17,943 nucleotides of DNA from SICV01 sp038045265 (GTDB taxonomy: Archaea; Nanobdellota; Nanobdellia; Pacearchaeales; GW2011-AR1). This document shows, piece after piece, positions 6,132 through 12,529 of this stretch. The stretch covers positions 1 through 17,943 of the forward strand of contig JBBSYL010000004.1 in NCBI GenBank assembly GCA_038045265.1, in the 5' to 3' direction. Below the pieces are notes generated by a model. That model ran no database searches. It had not been told where the DNA came from and saw only the letters and a program-made list of their open reading frames with translations. Position 1 is the first letter of the stretch; every line of letters starts with the position of its first letter. A program made the translations under genes and the position numbers.

Positions 6132-6156
6132 GAGAAGAATTTACAGAACACAAATG

Positions 6157-6164
6157 TTTATATT
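6157..6164 (+). promoter_or_regulatory. TATA box of the PEP-CTERM protein gene
   Basis: TTTATATT is centred 25.5 nt before the ATG at 6186, so the exported protein is transcribed independently of the preceding TA operon. Confidence 0.5.
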
Positions 6165-6185
6165 CTAACGGTTAATAGGAAAAAT

Positions 6186-6890
6186 ATGAGTTTAATGGGA
6201 AAACTTGCATCGGTTGTTGCGGGTGCTGGGTTGCTGGCTTCTGCGGGAAATGCGGATGGGCAGGGAGTTCTTTATGACGATTTTAATTCTGGGAGTTTAA
6301 ATTCTTTAAAGTGGACAGAATATCCTGGAAGTAATCTAACTACCGAACAGTTAACTGAGCATGGTGTTTCGATTAGTGAGGAGGGTATTCCATATCATAC
6401 TGCTTCAGGTATTGTTGCAGATAGAGGAACTGCTTTGGAAATGAAAGGTAAGACTTTTACCCCTGGAGATTTTGTAAGCTATAATGTCAATTATGTTTCT
6501 GGGGAGGGTAATAGAATAAGTACGATTAGGATAGATGGAAATGGAACATATACTTCATTATTTGGATTTTGGAATAGTTTAGGAGATGGAGGGGTTGGAA
6601 ATGATTTTGGTAAGTATAGTGTAAGGTTGAATTTTCTTGAGGGAGGAATATATCCTGAGATAACTATTCCTAGTGGAGAAGTTAGAACAACAAGAACGAT
6701 TATTCCATATCCAACTAGCGGAATTAATGACCATACATTTGGTATCGTTACAAGAACAGGGCATAACGGTATGGCTCATATGGATTATGATAATTTCTTT
6801 GTGGGGCAAATTCCTGAACCAACAACTTCTTTATTGTTGTTAGGTGGATTGAGTGTGATAGCGATGAATGGGATGAGGAAGAAGGATTAA
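6186..6890 (+). CDS. Secreted protein with PEP-CTERM-like sorting tail
   Basis: A 234-residue exported protein. Residues 1-25 form a signal peptide (K6, hydrophobic LASVVAGAGLLASAG). The mature part is Gly/Ser/Thr-rich and polar, with a probable beta-sandwich (DDFNSGSLNSLKW opening, later DYDNFFVG) resembling concanavalin-like surface proteins. The C-terminus has I-P210-E-P212-T-T, then a hydrophobic segment LLLLGGLSVIAM, then basic RKKD, which is the tripartite PEP-CTERM signal recognised by exosortases. In bacteria the tail is cleaved and the protein is attached to or passed through the envelope. Archaea more often carry PGF- or PEF-CTERM tails with archaeosortases. No sortase gene is in this window. 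The function of the mature domain is unknown. It stands between TA modules with its own promoter. Confidence 0.75.
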   Translation: MSLMGKLASVVAGAGLLASAGNADGQGVLYDDFNSGSLNSLKWTEYPGSNLTTEQLTEHGVSISEEGIPYHTASGIVADRGTALEMKGKTFTPGDFVSYNVNYVSGEGNRISTIRIDGNGTYTSLFGFWNSLGDGGVGNDFGKYSVRLNFLEGGIYPEITIPSGEVRTTRTIIPYPTSGINDHTFGIVTRTGHNGMAHMDYDNFFVGQIPEPTTSLLLLGGLSVIAMNGMRKKD

Positions 6891-7002
6891 TTATATCAGA
6901 GATAAATTAGAAATGTAATTCAGATTAAAGTTATTCTTTATAATATGATAATTATATAGATTATTATTTAGCCAACGATAATTTTTTATCTCATAACCGT
7001 TT
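6891..7002. other. Short A/T-rich convergent intergenic gap
   Basis: This 112-bp gap separates the convergent PEP-CTERM and VapC genes. It is A/T-rich with several T-runs (for example 6981-6988) that could serve as termination signals for either strand. I see no ORF and no strong stem. Confidence 0.5.
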
Positions 7003-7389
7003 TTATTCATCAAGCATAACTGAATTAAGATTTCTAAAATGCTCGTCTCCAGTTACGACTTTTGAATTTAATGAATTTGCTGTTGCTAGAATAATTGCAT
7101 CTGCCATTCCCCAATTCTTTATTTTTTTCTTATTTTCACAATTAACTTCGCCAGCTTTAATGGCTATTTCAGTACTCAAGTTGACTATTTTTGTCTGCGA
7201 TAACATAAATTGAAGGTCTTGTCCAAAATCTTTATTTTCTCTTTTGTATTTTTCAGATAATTCTGCTAAAGTTATTGAGGCAGTAGCGCTTTTATTACTT
7301 TCAATAAACTTTTTTGCTATTTCTCCTTTTTTTGTTCCTTTAAAATATTCAACCCACGCATAAGAATCAATTACATATTCATAACTCAC
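7003..7389 (-). CDS. vapC: VapC-type PIN-domain ribonuclease toxin (first pair)
   Basis: This 128-residue PIN domain has the acidic residues in order: D8 (VIDSYAWVEYF), E43 (LAELSE), D97 (MADAIILATA) and D115 (TGDEHF). These bind the Mg/Mn ions needed for RNA cleavage. It starts with GTG at 7389; no Met lies nearby and this start gives the standard VapC N-terminus. A GAGAGGG tract sits about 9 nt upstream. It overlaps the antitoxin gene by 11 bp, so translation is coupled. VapC toxins typically cut tRNAs or rRNA; the target here is unknown. Confidence 0.88.
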   Translation of the reverse strand: MSYEYVIDSYAWVEYFKGTKKGEIAKKFIESNKSATASITLAELSEKYKRENKDFGQDLQFMLSQTKIVNLSTEIAIKAGEVNCENKKKIKNWGMADAIILATANSLNSKVVTGDEHFRNLNSVMLDE

Positions 7390-7579
7390 GGAAACTTGCC
7401 CTCTCTTCTTTTTTGAAGGATTTTAAGGAAGGTTGTGAACCAAATCTTGATTTTGACAAACCTTCTGTTTTTCTTGCCATTGTTACTATTACTTCATCCA
7501 TGCTCTTTGCCTTTAATCTGTTTTTAATTTGCGTAAGCAGTTGTATTGTGCTTTCTTTTACAGCGATAGTAGTTTCCAT
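7379..7579 (-). CDS. vapB: VapB-like antitoxin (first pair)
   Basis: A 66-residue antitoxin. METTIAVKESTIQLLTQIK looks like an RHH-type or related DNA-binding strand and helix, and KSMDEVIVTMARKTEG is the second helix. A basic, likely flexible tail (KSFKKEERASFREL) would occupy the VapC active site. It precedes and overlaps the toxin gene, the usual order. The promoter contains a 16-bp perfect palindrome and TATATC repeats between TATA and start, a plausible self-regulation site. It is divergent from a second vapBC pair starting at 7695. Confidence 0.8.
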   Translation of the reverse strand: METTIAVKESTIQLLTQIKNRLKAKSMDEVIVTMARKTEGLSKSRFGSQPSLKSFKKEERASFREL

Positions 7580-7580
7580 G

Positions 7581-7606
7581 TATCTATATCTATATCTATA
7601 GATATA
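7581..7606 (-). promoter_or_regulatory. Palindrome and 6-bp repeats at the first vapBC promoter
   Basis: TATATCTATAGATATA (7591-7606) is a perfect 16-bp palindrome. The adjoining 7581-7596 repeats the TATATC unit, adding further half-sites. The block lies between the antitoxin start at 7579 and the A/T-rich TATA region (about 7601-7611), as expected for an autorepressed leaderless promoter. Confidence 0.6.
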
Positions 7607-7664
7607 TTTAAATGTTTCGCTTTTGTGAATGGGAGTTATGTTAATTTTTTGGGATAGAGAAAGA

Positions 7665-7693
7665 TTTATATATATTGTTTAACATGTTAAACA
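7665..7693 (+). promoter_or_regulatory. TATA box and 18-bp palindromic operator of the second vapBC
   Basis: TTTATATA (7665-7672) is centred about 26 nt before the ATG at 7695. TGTTTAACATGTTAAACA (7676-7693) is a perfect 18-bp palindrome ending one base before the start codon, so VapB bound there would cover the transcription start. Its sequence is unrelated to the palindrome of the divergent vapBC pair 70 bp away, so the two modules should be regulated separately. Confidence 0.72.
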
Positions 7694-7694
7694 T

Positions 7695-7940
7695 ATGGAA
7701 AGTACATTTATTGCTGTAAGAGATGTTGAAGCAGAAACATTCAGAAGGTTCAAAGCGATGAGTGTAAAGGAAAGGCTCAAACTTGGGGATGCACTTACAA
7801 TTGCTATGAATAAACTTATTGAGGAGAAGGAAGTAGGCAAGAAGAAAAATGTAAAGCATCTTATGGCTTTGAAGCCATTTAGCTTTGGAAAGGGTAATGA
7901 GAAATTAAGCAAAGAGGTTGATAAAGTTCTTTATGGATAA
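7695..7940 (+). CDS. vapB: VapB-like antitoxin (second pair)
   Basis: An 81-residue protein. The first half (FIAVRDVEAETFRRFKAMS, then LKLGDALTIAMNKLIEEKE) fits a strand-helix-helix antitoxin DNA-binding fold. Residues 50-81 (KKKNVKHLMALKPFSFGKG onward) form a basic tail of the type that blocks PIN toxins. The start at 7695 follows an ideal TATA box and palindrome. Its final 8 bp overlap the PIN toxin start. It is a different subfamily from the divergent antitoxin at 7379-7579; I see no close similarity between the two. Confidence 0.8.
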   Translation: MESTFIAVRDVEAETFRRFKAMSVKERLKLGDALTIAMNKLIEEKEVGKKKNVKHLMALKPFSFGKGNEKLSKEVDKVLYG

Positions 7941-8343
7941 AATATTCTTAGATACTTCTTTTCTTATTTCTTATTATAATACTTTAGATGAAAATCATTT
8001 AAAAGCGGAAGAAATGATGAATAAACTTTCTGAGGGAGATTTTGAGGTTTTAATAAGTGATTATGTTTTTAGTGAGTGTTGTACTGTTCTTTTGCTTAGA
8101 CTTAAAGATTTTAAGAAAAGCATTCAGGTTTGTGAAGCTATAAAGAATATTGAAATGCTTAAAGTCAATGATTTGTGTTTTGAAAAGACATGGAGCTTGT
8201 TTAAAGAACAAAGTGGGACGAAGATGAGTTTTACAGATTGTTCAACACAGGCTTTAATGGATACAAATGGAATAAAGCAGATAGCAACGTTTGATGAAGA
8301 TTTTGGGAAGATTAAAGGGATTAGTGTTTTTGAGGGTAGATGA
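7933..8343 (+). CDS. vapC: VapC-type PIN-domain ribonuclease toxin (second pair)
   Basis: A 136-residue PIN domain with acidic residues D7 (FLDTSF), E48 (VFSECC), D102 (SFTDCSTQALM) and D121/D123 (TFDEDF), the complete metal-binding set. S-F-T-D-C is the usual PIN motif three. A TTG at 7918 would add five residues, but the ATG at 7933 gives the family start MDKIFLDTSF and overlaps the antitoxin by 8 bp, like the MazF pair at 1534. GAGGTTG (7914-7920) lies upstream as a weak ribosome site. The stop is 6 bp from the convergent TrmB-like gene. Confidence 0.88.
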   Translation: MDKIFLDTSFLISYYNTLDENHLKAEEMMNKLSEGDFEVLISDYVFSECCTVLLLRLKDFKKSIQVCEAIKNIEMLKVNDLCFEKTWSLFKEQSGTKMSFTDCSTQALMDTNGIKQIATFDEDFGKIKGISVFEGR

Positions 8344-8349
8344 AGAGAG

Positions 8350-9078
8350 TTATTTCTTAGCAATTTTCCAAAGAAGTTCAAATTGTTTTTTGTAAGCTTC
8401 TGAAACATTTTTACTTCTTATGATTATTAGATAATCTGGATTTCCCCAGACGATTATTTGAACATTATCTCCATAAATCTGAATAGGATTAGAATTAAAG
8501 AACTTATTTTGAATTTTCTTATATGTTGAAGTTCCTTTCTTAAATATACCCTTGCTTCCTTCTTTAATTATGACTCTTTCTTTTATTTTATAAGTTATCA
8601 TATCTCTTTCATATTGCTCCAAAATAGTTTCATATCCTTCTAAAGGAATTGATTCATCAACGGCAGTACATAAGACTTCTCCACCCTTTTCTTTCATTCT
8701 ATGAATAATATCTCTTAATGCTATTCTTGTGACATTCTTTCCTTTGTATGTTTCTACCATTAATTGTTCTTTAGCTTTCTTGTCTAAATTTGTCAATTCT
8801 GGAAGTATTTGCTTAAAGCCTTCAGTTTTCTCATTTAGATATTCAAGAATTAAATTCGGATGAATAGCAGAGTATTTTTGTGATTTTCCCTCTTTTACAG
8901 AATTAACATAACCTTTTTCGCTTAATCTATTCAAAGCATCATAAGTAGCTTGTCGGTACATTCCCGTTTTTTCTGCTAATTCATAAGCAGATAGAGAACC
9001 ATATTGTAAGAGTGATAGATAAATTTCGCTTTCATATTCGCTTAGTCCTATTTGCTTTAGGATTTCTTTATTTACCAT
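8350..9078 (-). CDS. TrmB-family transcriptional regulator
   Basis: About 242 residues from the ATG at 9078. The N-terminal winged helix (LKQIGLSEYESEIYLSLLQ, then SAYELAEKTGMYRQATYDALNRLSEKGYV) is the TrmB/Sugar-specific regulator HTH, with its characteristic 'GL...E..iYl.Ll..G..t..ela'. A coiled stretch follows (EKTEGFKQILPELTNLDKKAKE), then a C-terminal ligand-sensing-like region (GGEVLCTAVDES, then NPIQIYGDNVQIIVWG). In-frame ATG codons exist at 9087 and 9078; the TATA octamer at 9101-9108 favours 9078. TrmB proteins usually sense sugars, but no sugar transporter is nearby, so the regulated gene is unknown. The divergent small-ORF/lipoprotein operon is the closest candidate target. Confidence 0.82.
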   Translation of the reverse strand: MVNKEILKQIGLSEYESEIYLSLLQYGSLSAYELAEKTGMYRQATYDALNRLSEKGYVNSVKEGKSQKYSAIHPNLILEYLNEKTEGFKQILPELTNLDKKAKEQLMVETYKGKNVTRIALRDIIHRMKEKGGEVLCTAVDESIPLEGYETILEQYERDMITYKIKERVIIKEGSKGIFKKGTSTYKKIQNKFFNSNPIQIYGDNVQIIVWGNPDYLIIIRSKNVSEAYKKQFELLWKIAKK

Positions 9079-9142
9079 ATTTTTCATAGTTTTTTATGTT
9101 ATTTAATTCTTTCTATTGTAAGATGATTTCATACGAATGACA

Positions 9143-9150
9143 ATTATATA
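9143..9150 (+). promoter_or_regulatory. TATA box of the small-ORF/lipoprotein operon
   Basis: ATTATATA is centred 25.5 nt before the ATG at 9172. This places the transcription start at the 31-codon ORF rather than at the longer gene at 9264, supporting the small ORF as real. Confidence 0.55.
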
Positions 9151-9171
9151 GTGATAATTTTTATAGAGTTT

Positions 9172-9267
9172 ATGAAAAATGAAATAAATGAAGACGGACT
9201 AAATGAAAAGAACAACATTAGTCAGACTTCCTATTTCAAGAATATGAAAGGGGGTAATGAAAAATGA
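9172..9267 (+). CDS. Small ORF, 31 residues, coupled to the next gene
   Basis: It begins MKNEINEDGLNEKNNISQTS and ends NMKGGNEK, with stop TGA at 9265-9267. The start has a leaderless-type TATA box, and the stop overlaps the next start codon as ATGA. A GGGGGT ribosome site (9249-9254) for the following gene lies inside it. The peptide is hydrophilic and Asn/Glu/Lys-rich, with no recognisable domain. It could be a regulatory leader peptide controlling translation of the lipoprotein, or a small protein of its own. Confidence rests on promoter position and coupling, not on homology. Confidence 0.5.
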   Translation: MKNEINEDGLNEKNNISQTSYFKNMKGGNEK

Positions 9268-9662
9268 GTTTGAAGAAAGCAATAGCCCAAGGAGTATTAG
9301 GAGTAGCATTAATTTCAGGATGTTTTTCTGGAATTTCAAGTATTGTTAAAAGTATAGATAGATATAGACAGGTTGTAAAGGGTACCGACTTAGAAAGGAT
9401 AGAGGAAATAGATAGATTTTTTGAACAACCTTTTCTGAATGTAAAAAACATTTCTCAAGAACTAAAGGATGAAAGAGCAAGATTGTTAGATAAAAGAGCA
9501 AGATTGTTAGATAATCCAAAGATTAAAATGAGATATGATTATGCACAAAGTATTAAGCCCAACAATATTGTGCTAAAATATTTAGGAAGTTTAGGACTTT
9601 GTTATGCAGGAGTGGGTTTCTCAATGGCTGCAGGTTATAATTTGAAGAGAAAGCAAAACTGA
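9264..9662 (+). CDS. Putative small lipoprotein/membrane protein
   Basis: The predicted product has 132 residues. The hydrophobic N-terminus (residues 8-24) ends in a lipobox-like L-I-S-G-C20, suggesting either a lipoprotein signal or a simple anchor. A charged helical middle follows, with a 7-residue duplication RARLLDK/RARLLDN (71-84) encoded by a 21-bp tandem repeat. A second hydrophobic segment near residues 111-125 (YLGSLGLCYAGVGFSMAAG) precedes a basic end LKRKQN. If both hydrophobic parts are membrane segments the helical middle would lie outside. I do not recognise the family. GGGGGT about 9 nt before the ATG is a good ribosome site, and the start overlaps the small ORF stop. Confidence 0.6.
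   Translation: MSLKKAIAQGVLGVALISGCFSGISSIVKSIDRYRQVVKGTDLERIEEIDRFFEQPFLNVKNISQELKDERARLLDKRARLLDNPKIKMRYDYAQSIKPNNIVLKYLGSLGLCYAGVGFSMAAGYNLKRKQN
9472..9513 (+). repeat. 21-bp perfect tandem duplication in coding sequence
   Basis: Bases 9472-9492 repeat exactly at 9493-9513. The unit is a multiple of three, so it duplicates seven residues in the membrane protein without breaking frame. Perfect identity suggests a recent slippage event or a repeat-number polymorphism. Confidence 0.85.
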
Positions 9663-9672
9663 ATAAATAAAT

Positions 9673-9686
9673 TGTTTTTATTTTTT
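9673..9686 (+). terminator. T-rich termination tract between convergent genes
   Basis: TGTTTTTATTTTTT lies 11 bp after the lipoprotein gene stop and 4 bp before the alaS stop on the other strand. Archaeal termination commonly uses runs of T in the coding strand without a hairpin, so this fits a plus-strand terminator. Confidence 0.45.
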
Positions 9687-9690
9687 AACT

Positions 9691-11481
9691 TTATTCCACT
9701 ACTGCTTTTATTCTTCTAATTCCTGATGCTACGCCTTCTTCTTTGAGAATTTTAAAATGCCCTAGTTCGGATGTGTTGGAGACATGTGGACCTGTGCAGA
9801 ATTCTTTACTAAACCAGCCACGTTTTTCGCTTTTATCTAAAATTGTGTAAATAGTTACTAATTCAGGATATTTTCCTCCGAATTCATGTTGCGCACCTGA
9901 GGAGATTGCATCATTTAGAGGAATTTCTTCTTTAATTATCTGTAATCCATTCTTGATTTTCTTATTGATGAGTATTTCTATTTCTTTCAGTTCATTATCA
10001 GTTAATTTTCTTGGGAAGTTAAAGTCAAATCGCAAACGTTCTGGAGTTATGTTTGAACCTTTTTGTTTTATTTCTTTGTTATTTAATACAATTCTTAATG
10101 CTTCATTTAAGAGATGTGTAGCTGTATGTAACTTGCGTGTTTGCTCGCTATCGTCTGCAAGCCCTGATTTGAACATTCCTGCACTTGATGTTCTACTAAG
10201 GTCTTGATGGCGTTGAAATTCTTTGTTGTATTCATCTAAGTCTACTTTAATTCCTTTTTCGTCTGCTAGCTCTTCTGTGAATTCAATTGGGAAGCCATAT
10301 GATTGGAATAATAGGAAGGCATCTTTTCCAGTGATTAGTTTGTCTGATGATAATTCTTGGAATTTCTTTATTCCTTTTTCAAGAGTTAGATTAAATCTTT
10401 CTTCTTCATTTTTTAGTTCTTGTTCTATGAATTTATGATTTCTATGCAACTCTTGATAATCTGGGTAGACTTGTAATATTGATGGAATTAGTTTATGAGT
10501 GAAATTTTCTTTTATTCCTAGCAATTTGCCATATCTTATTGCACGCCTGATTAAACGTCTTAAAACATAACCTTGCCCAGTGTTACTTGGTTTTATTCCT
10601 TTTTCATCTCCTAAAATGAAAATTGCACTTCTAACATGATCCGCTATTATTCTTATTATTCTAGTGTTCTCTTTATTCTTTCCATATTTCTTTTTTGATA
10701 ATTTTTCTATTTCTTTTATTACGGGAATGAAGCAATCTATAAGGTAATTATCTTCTAATCCATTTATTATTGCAAGAATTCTTTCCATTCCCCCTCCAAA
10801 ATCTATATTTTTTTGCTTTAATTCAATGAATTTGCCTTCAGAAGTTTTTTCGTAAGCCATTAAGACATTGTTTCCTAGTTCAATCCAAGTTTCATCTTCT
10901 GGATTAAATTTTTTTGGAACTTTTTTTGTTTTTGAGCTCCAAAAGAATATTTCAGTATTTGGACCACATGGGCCAGTTTGTCCGGCTGGACTCCAAAAAT
11001 TAGTTTCTTTTGGTAAGAAGACAATTCTTTCTTTTGAAAATCCAAATTTTAAATAGATATTGTAAGATTCTTTATCTTTGGGCGCATTTTCATTTCCTTC
11101 AAAACAAGTTGCAGCCAATTTTTCTATAGGCATGCCAAGTATCTCTGTGAAAAACTTAAATGTTAGGCTTATTGCTTCCTCTTTCCAATAATCTCCTAAG
11201 GACCAGTTACCTAGCATTTCGAACAAGCTGTGATGGTAAGTGTCGCCTATATTGCTAAAGTCTACAGTTCTTATGCATTTCTGAACATTGACTAATCTTT
11301 TTCCAAGAGGGTGTTTTTGACCGAGAAGGTATGGTACAAGAGGATGCATACCTGCAGTTGTAAATAATACTGTGGGATCGTTTTCTGGAATTAAGCTTGC
11401 AGAGGGAATGTGTTTATGATTATTTTTTTTGAAAAAATCTATGTATGCCTTTATTAAATCTTGCCGTGTTTTGATTGCCAT
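9691..11481 (-). CDS. alaS: Alanyl-tRNA synthetase, short form lacking C-Ala
   Basis: The enzyme charges tRNA-Ala. The 596 residues cover the catalytic core (TTAGMHPLVPYLLG, 41-54; FEMLGNWSLGDYWKEE; FGGGMERILA, 228-237), the tRNA-recognition helices, and the editing domain. The editing domain has both zinc motifs: H452-T-A-T-H456 and C562-T-G-P-H566. The protein stops right after the editing domain (GIRRIKAVVE), so the C-terminal C-Ala/DHHA1 part present in ~875-residue bacterial and ~900-residue archaeal enzymes is absent. The wording of the core resembles the short AlaS of Patescibacteria (CPR) as I remember it, suggesting bacterial origin by transfer. ATG at 11481 has a well-spaced TATA box (11503-11510). 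It is monocistronic and ends convergent to the lipoprotein gene. Confidence 0.95.
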   Translation of the reverse strand: MAIKTRQDLIKAYIDFFKKNNHKHIPSASLIPENDPTVLFTTAGMHPLVPYLLGQKHPLGKRLVNVQKCIRTVDFSNIGDTYHHSLFEMLGNWSLGDYWKEEAISLTFKFFTEILGMPIEKLAATCFEGNENAPKDKESYNIYLKFGFSKERIVFLPKETNFWSPAGQTGPCGPNTEIFFWSSKTKKVPKKFNPEDETWIELGNNVLMAYEKTSEGKFIELKQKNIDFGGGMERILAIINGLEDNYLIDCFIPVIKEIEKLSKKKYGKNKENTRIIRIIADHVRSAIFILGDEKGIKPSNTGQGYVLRRLIRRAIRYGKLLGIKENFTHKLIPSILQVYPDYQELHRNHKFIEQELKNEEERFNLTLEKGIKKFQELSSDKLITGKDAFLLFQSYGFPIEFTEELADEKGIKVDLDEYNKEFQRHQDLSRTSSAGMFKSGLADDSEQTRKLHTATHLLNEALRIVLNNKEIKQKGSNITPERLRFDFNFPRKLTDNELKEIEILINKKIKNGLQIIKEEIPLNDAISSGAQHEFGGKYPELVTIYTILDKSEKRGWFSKEFCTGPHVSNTSELGHFKILKEEGVASGIRRIKAVVE

Positions 11482-11502
11482 AATTGAAGAACAGGCAGAG
11501 GA

Positions 11503-11510
11503 TATTTAAA
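11503..11510 (-). promoter_or_regulatory. TATA box of alaS
   Basis: On the minus strand this reads TTTTAAAT, centred 25.5 nt before the alaS ATG at 11481, so a leaderless alaS mRNA is expected. It shares a 38-bp gap with the 3' end of the coiled-coil operon. Confidence 0.55.
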
Positions 11511-11519
11511 ACTTTATAA

Positions 11520-11876
11520 TTATCGCAATCTTGCTAGCTTATCTTGAATTGCCTTTAACTCTGATTCTATCATATCATCATGTGTCTGGGGAATTTCTTT
11601 TACTAATTTTTCCTTTATCTGCTGTTGAATTGGTTTTTCATGGTGCTCTTTGGGCATAGCTATTTTTGGGAGCGTTTTGTCTAAAACTATTAATTCTTGT
11701 TTAATTGAATCTAGGATTGACTTTACTTTTATTTTAATGACATGTTCTTCATCTCTTAACTTTTTGTACTCTGAGAGATTTTTACTAGCTTTCAAAATCT
11801 GAAGTTCTGATGTAAGCAAGGCTTTTTGAAGGCTTACTGACTCTTGGCTTGAAAAATGGATATATTCTGAACTCAT
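11520..11876 (-). CDS. Unrecognised coiled-coil protein, second gene of operon
   Basis: The product is a 118-residue acidic/basic helical protein with no Cys and no membrane segment. Residues 10-70 (QESVSLQKALLTSELQILKA, then VKSILDSIKQELIVLDKT) read as two helices able to form a coiled coil. A Pro-containing linker (LPKIAMPKEHHEKPIQQQ) is followed by a C-terminal helix MIESELKAIQDKLARLR. Its ATG overlaps the upstream stop as ATGA, so the two genes are translationally coupled and their products probably act together. I do not recognise the family. Confidence 0.65.
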   Translation of the reverse strand: MSSEYIHFSSQESVSLQKALLTSELQILKASKNLSEYKKLRDEEHVIKIKVKSILDSIKQELIVLDKTLPKIAMPKEHHEKPIQQQIKEKLVKEIPQTHDDMIESELKAIQDKLARLR

Positions 11877-12430
11877 TCTACTTTGTCAAATAGGTTTCTT
11901 GTGACTGTTTCTATTTTCGCTTTTGTGTCGGAGATCTCTTTTTCCCATGCTGTCAACTCTTGCTCTTCGCGCATTCTTACTTCTCTGATTTTTCTCAAAA
12001 GAGACTCTATTTCTGAGACTTTTTCTGTTGCAGAGGAGAGAGATTTGCGGGCAGTCTGGAATTTTTCTATCTTAACGAAGATATCATTCTTCTGTTGTTG
12101 CACTATTGGGGTGTATTGGAATGTCGGAGGAGGTGGAAGAGGCTTTGATTCTTGAGACTTTGGCATGGAAATTTCGGGAATTTCCATAGTTTTGAAAGGG
12201 CGGCTTATTTCTTTTAATGGAATTTCTTCATGTTCTGAGGAATCAAAGGAATCTTTCATACTATTTTGGGCGGGAAGGTTATCTGAAGAAAGATCTGGGA
12301 ATGAGGGAAGACCTGAATTGAAGCTTTCTGGCTTATCCATCTTGATCTTAAAACTCTCTGTGGTAAATGAAGGCCTCATTGGCGGTAAATCAGGAAGGTC
12401 AGGACCTTTATCTTTTTTATTCCAGAACAT
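11873..12430 (-). CDS. Unrecognised Pro-rich and coiled-coil protein, first gene of operon
   Basis: A 185-residue protein from the ATG at 12430. The first ~105 residues are low-complexity and Pro/Ser-rich (PDLPDLPPMRPSF, later KPLPPPPTFQYTP) and likely disordered. Residues ~110-185 form a charged coiled coil (ARKSLSSATEKVSEIESLLRK, then EQELTAWEKEISDTKAKIET). In-frame ATG codons at 12436 and 12430 are two residues apart; the TATA box at 12452-12459 is centred 25.5 nt before 12430. It is divergent from tfe across a 99-bp gap. The disordered-plus-coil layout suggests a scaffold or cytoskeletal-type protein, but this is only inference. Confidence 0.62.
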   Translation of the reverse strand: MFWNKKDKGPDLPDLPPMRPSFTTESFKIKMDKPESFNSGLPSFPDLSSDNLPAQNSMKDSFDSSEHEEIPLKEISRPFKTMEIPEISMPKSQESKPLPPPPTFQYTPIVQQQKNDIFVKIEKFQTARKSLSSATEKVSEIESLLRKIREVRMREEQELTAWEKEISDTKAKIETVTRNLFDKVE

Positions 12431-12451
12431 ACTCATAATTTACGAAAATTA

Positions 12452-12459
12452 TTTATATA
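12452..12459 (-). promoter_or_regulatory. TATA box of the coiled-coil operon
   Basis: On the minus strand it reads TATATAAA, centred 25.5 nt before the ATG at 12430. It shares the divergent 99-bp gap with the tfe promoter. Confidence 0.55.
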
Positions 12460-12500
12460 GCTTTATATTAATTTTATAATGGTAACAAGCATACGAAAGC

Positions 12501-12508
12501 TTTTTAAT
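12501..12508 (+). promoter_or_regulatory. TATA box of tfe
   Basis: TTTTTAAT is centred 25.5 nt before the ATG at 12530, supporting that start over the in-frame GTG at 12524. Confidence 0.55.
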
Positions 12509-12529
12509 TGACCTATTTTAACTGTGCAT

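Noticed and set aside
7581..7600. Short tandem TATATC units as a CRISPR or minisatellite
   Set aside because: Units are only 6 bp with no spacers, and they adjoin a palindrome at a TA promoter. Operator half-sites explain them better.
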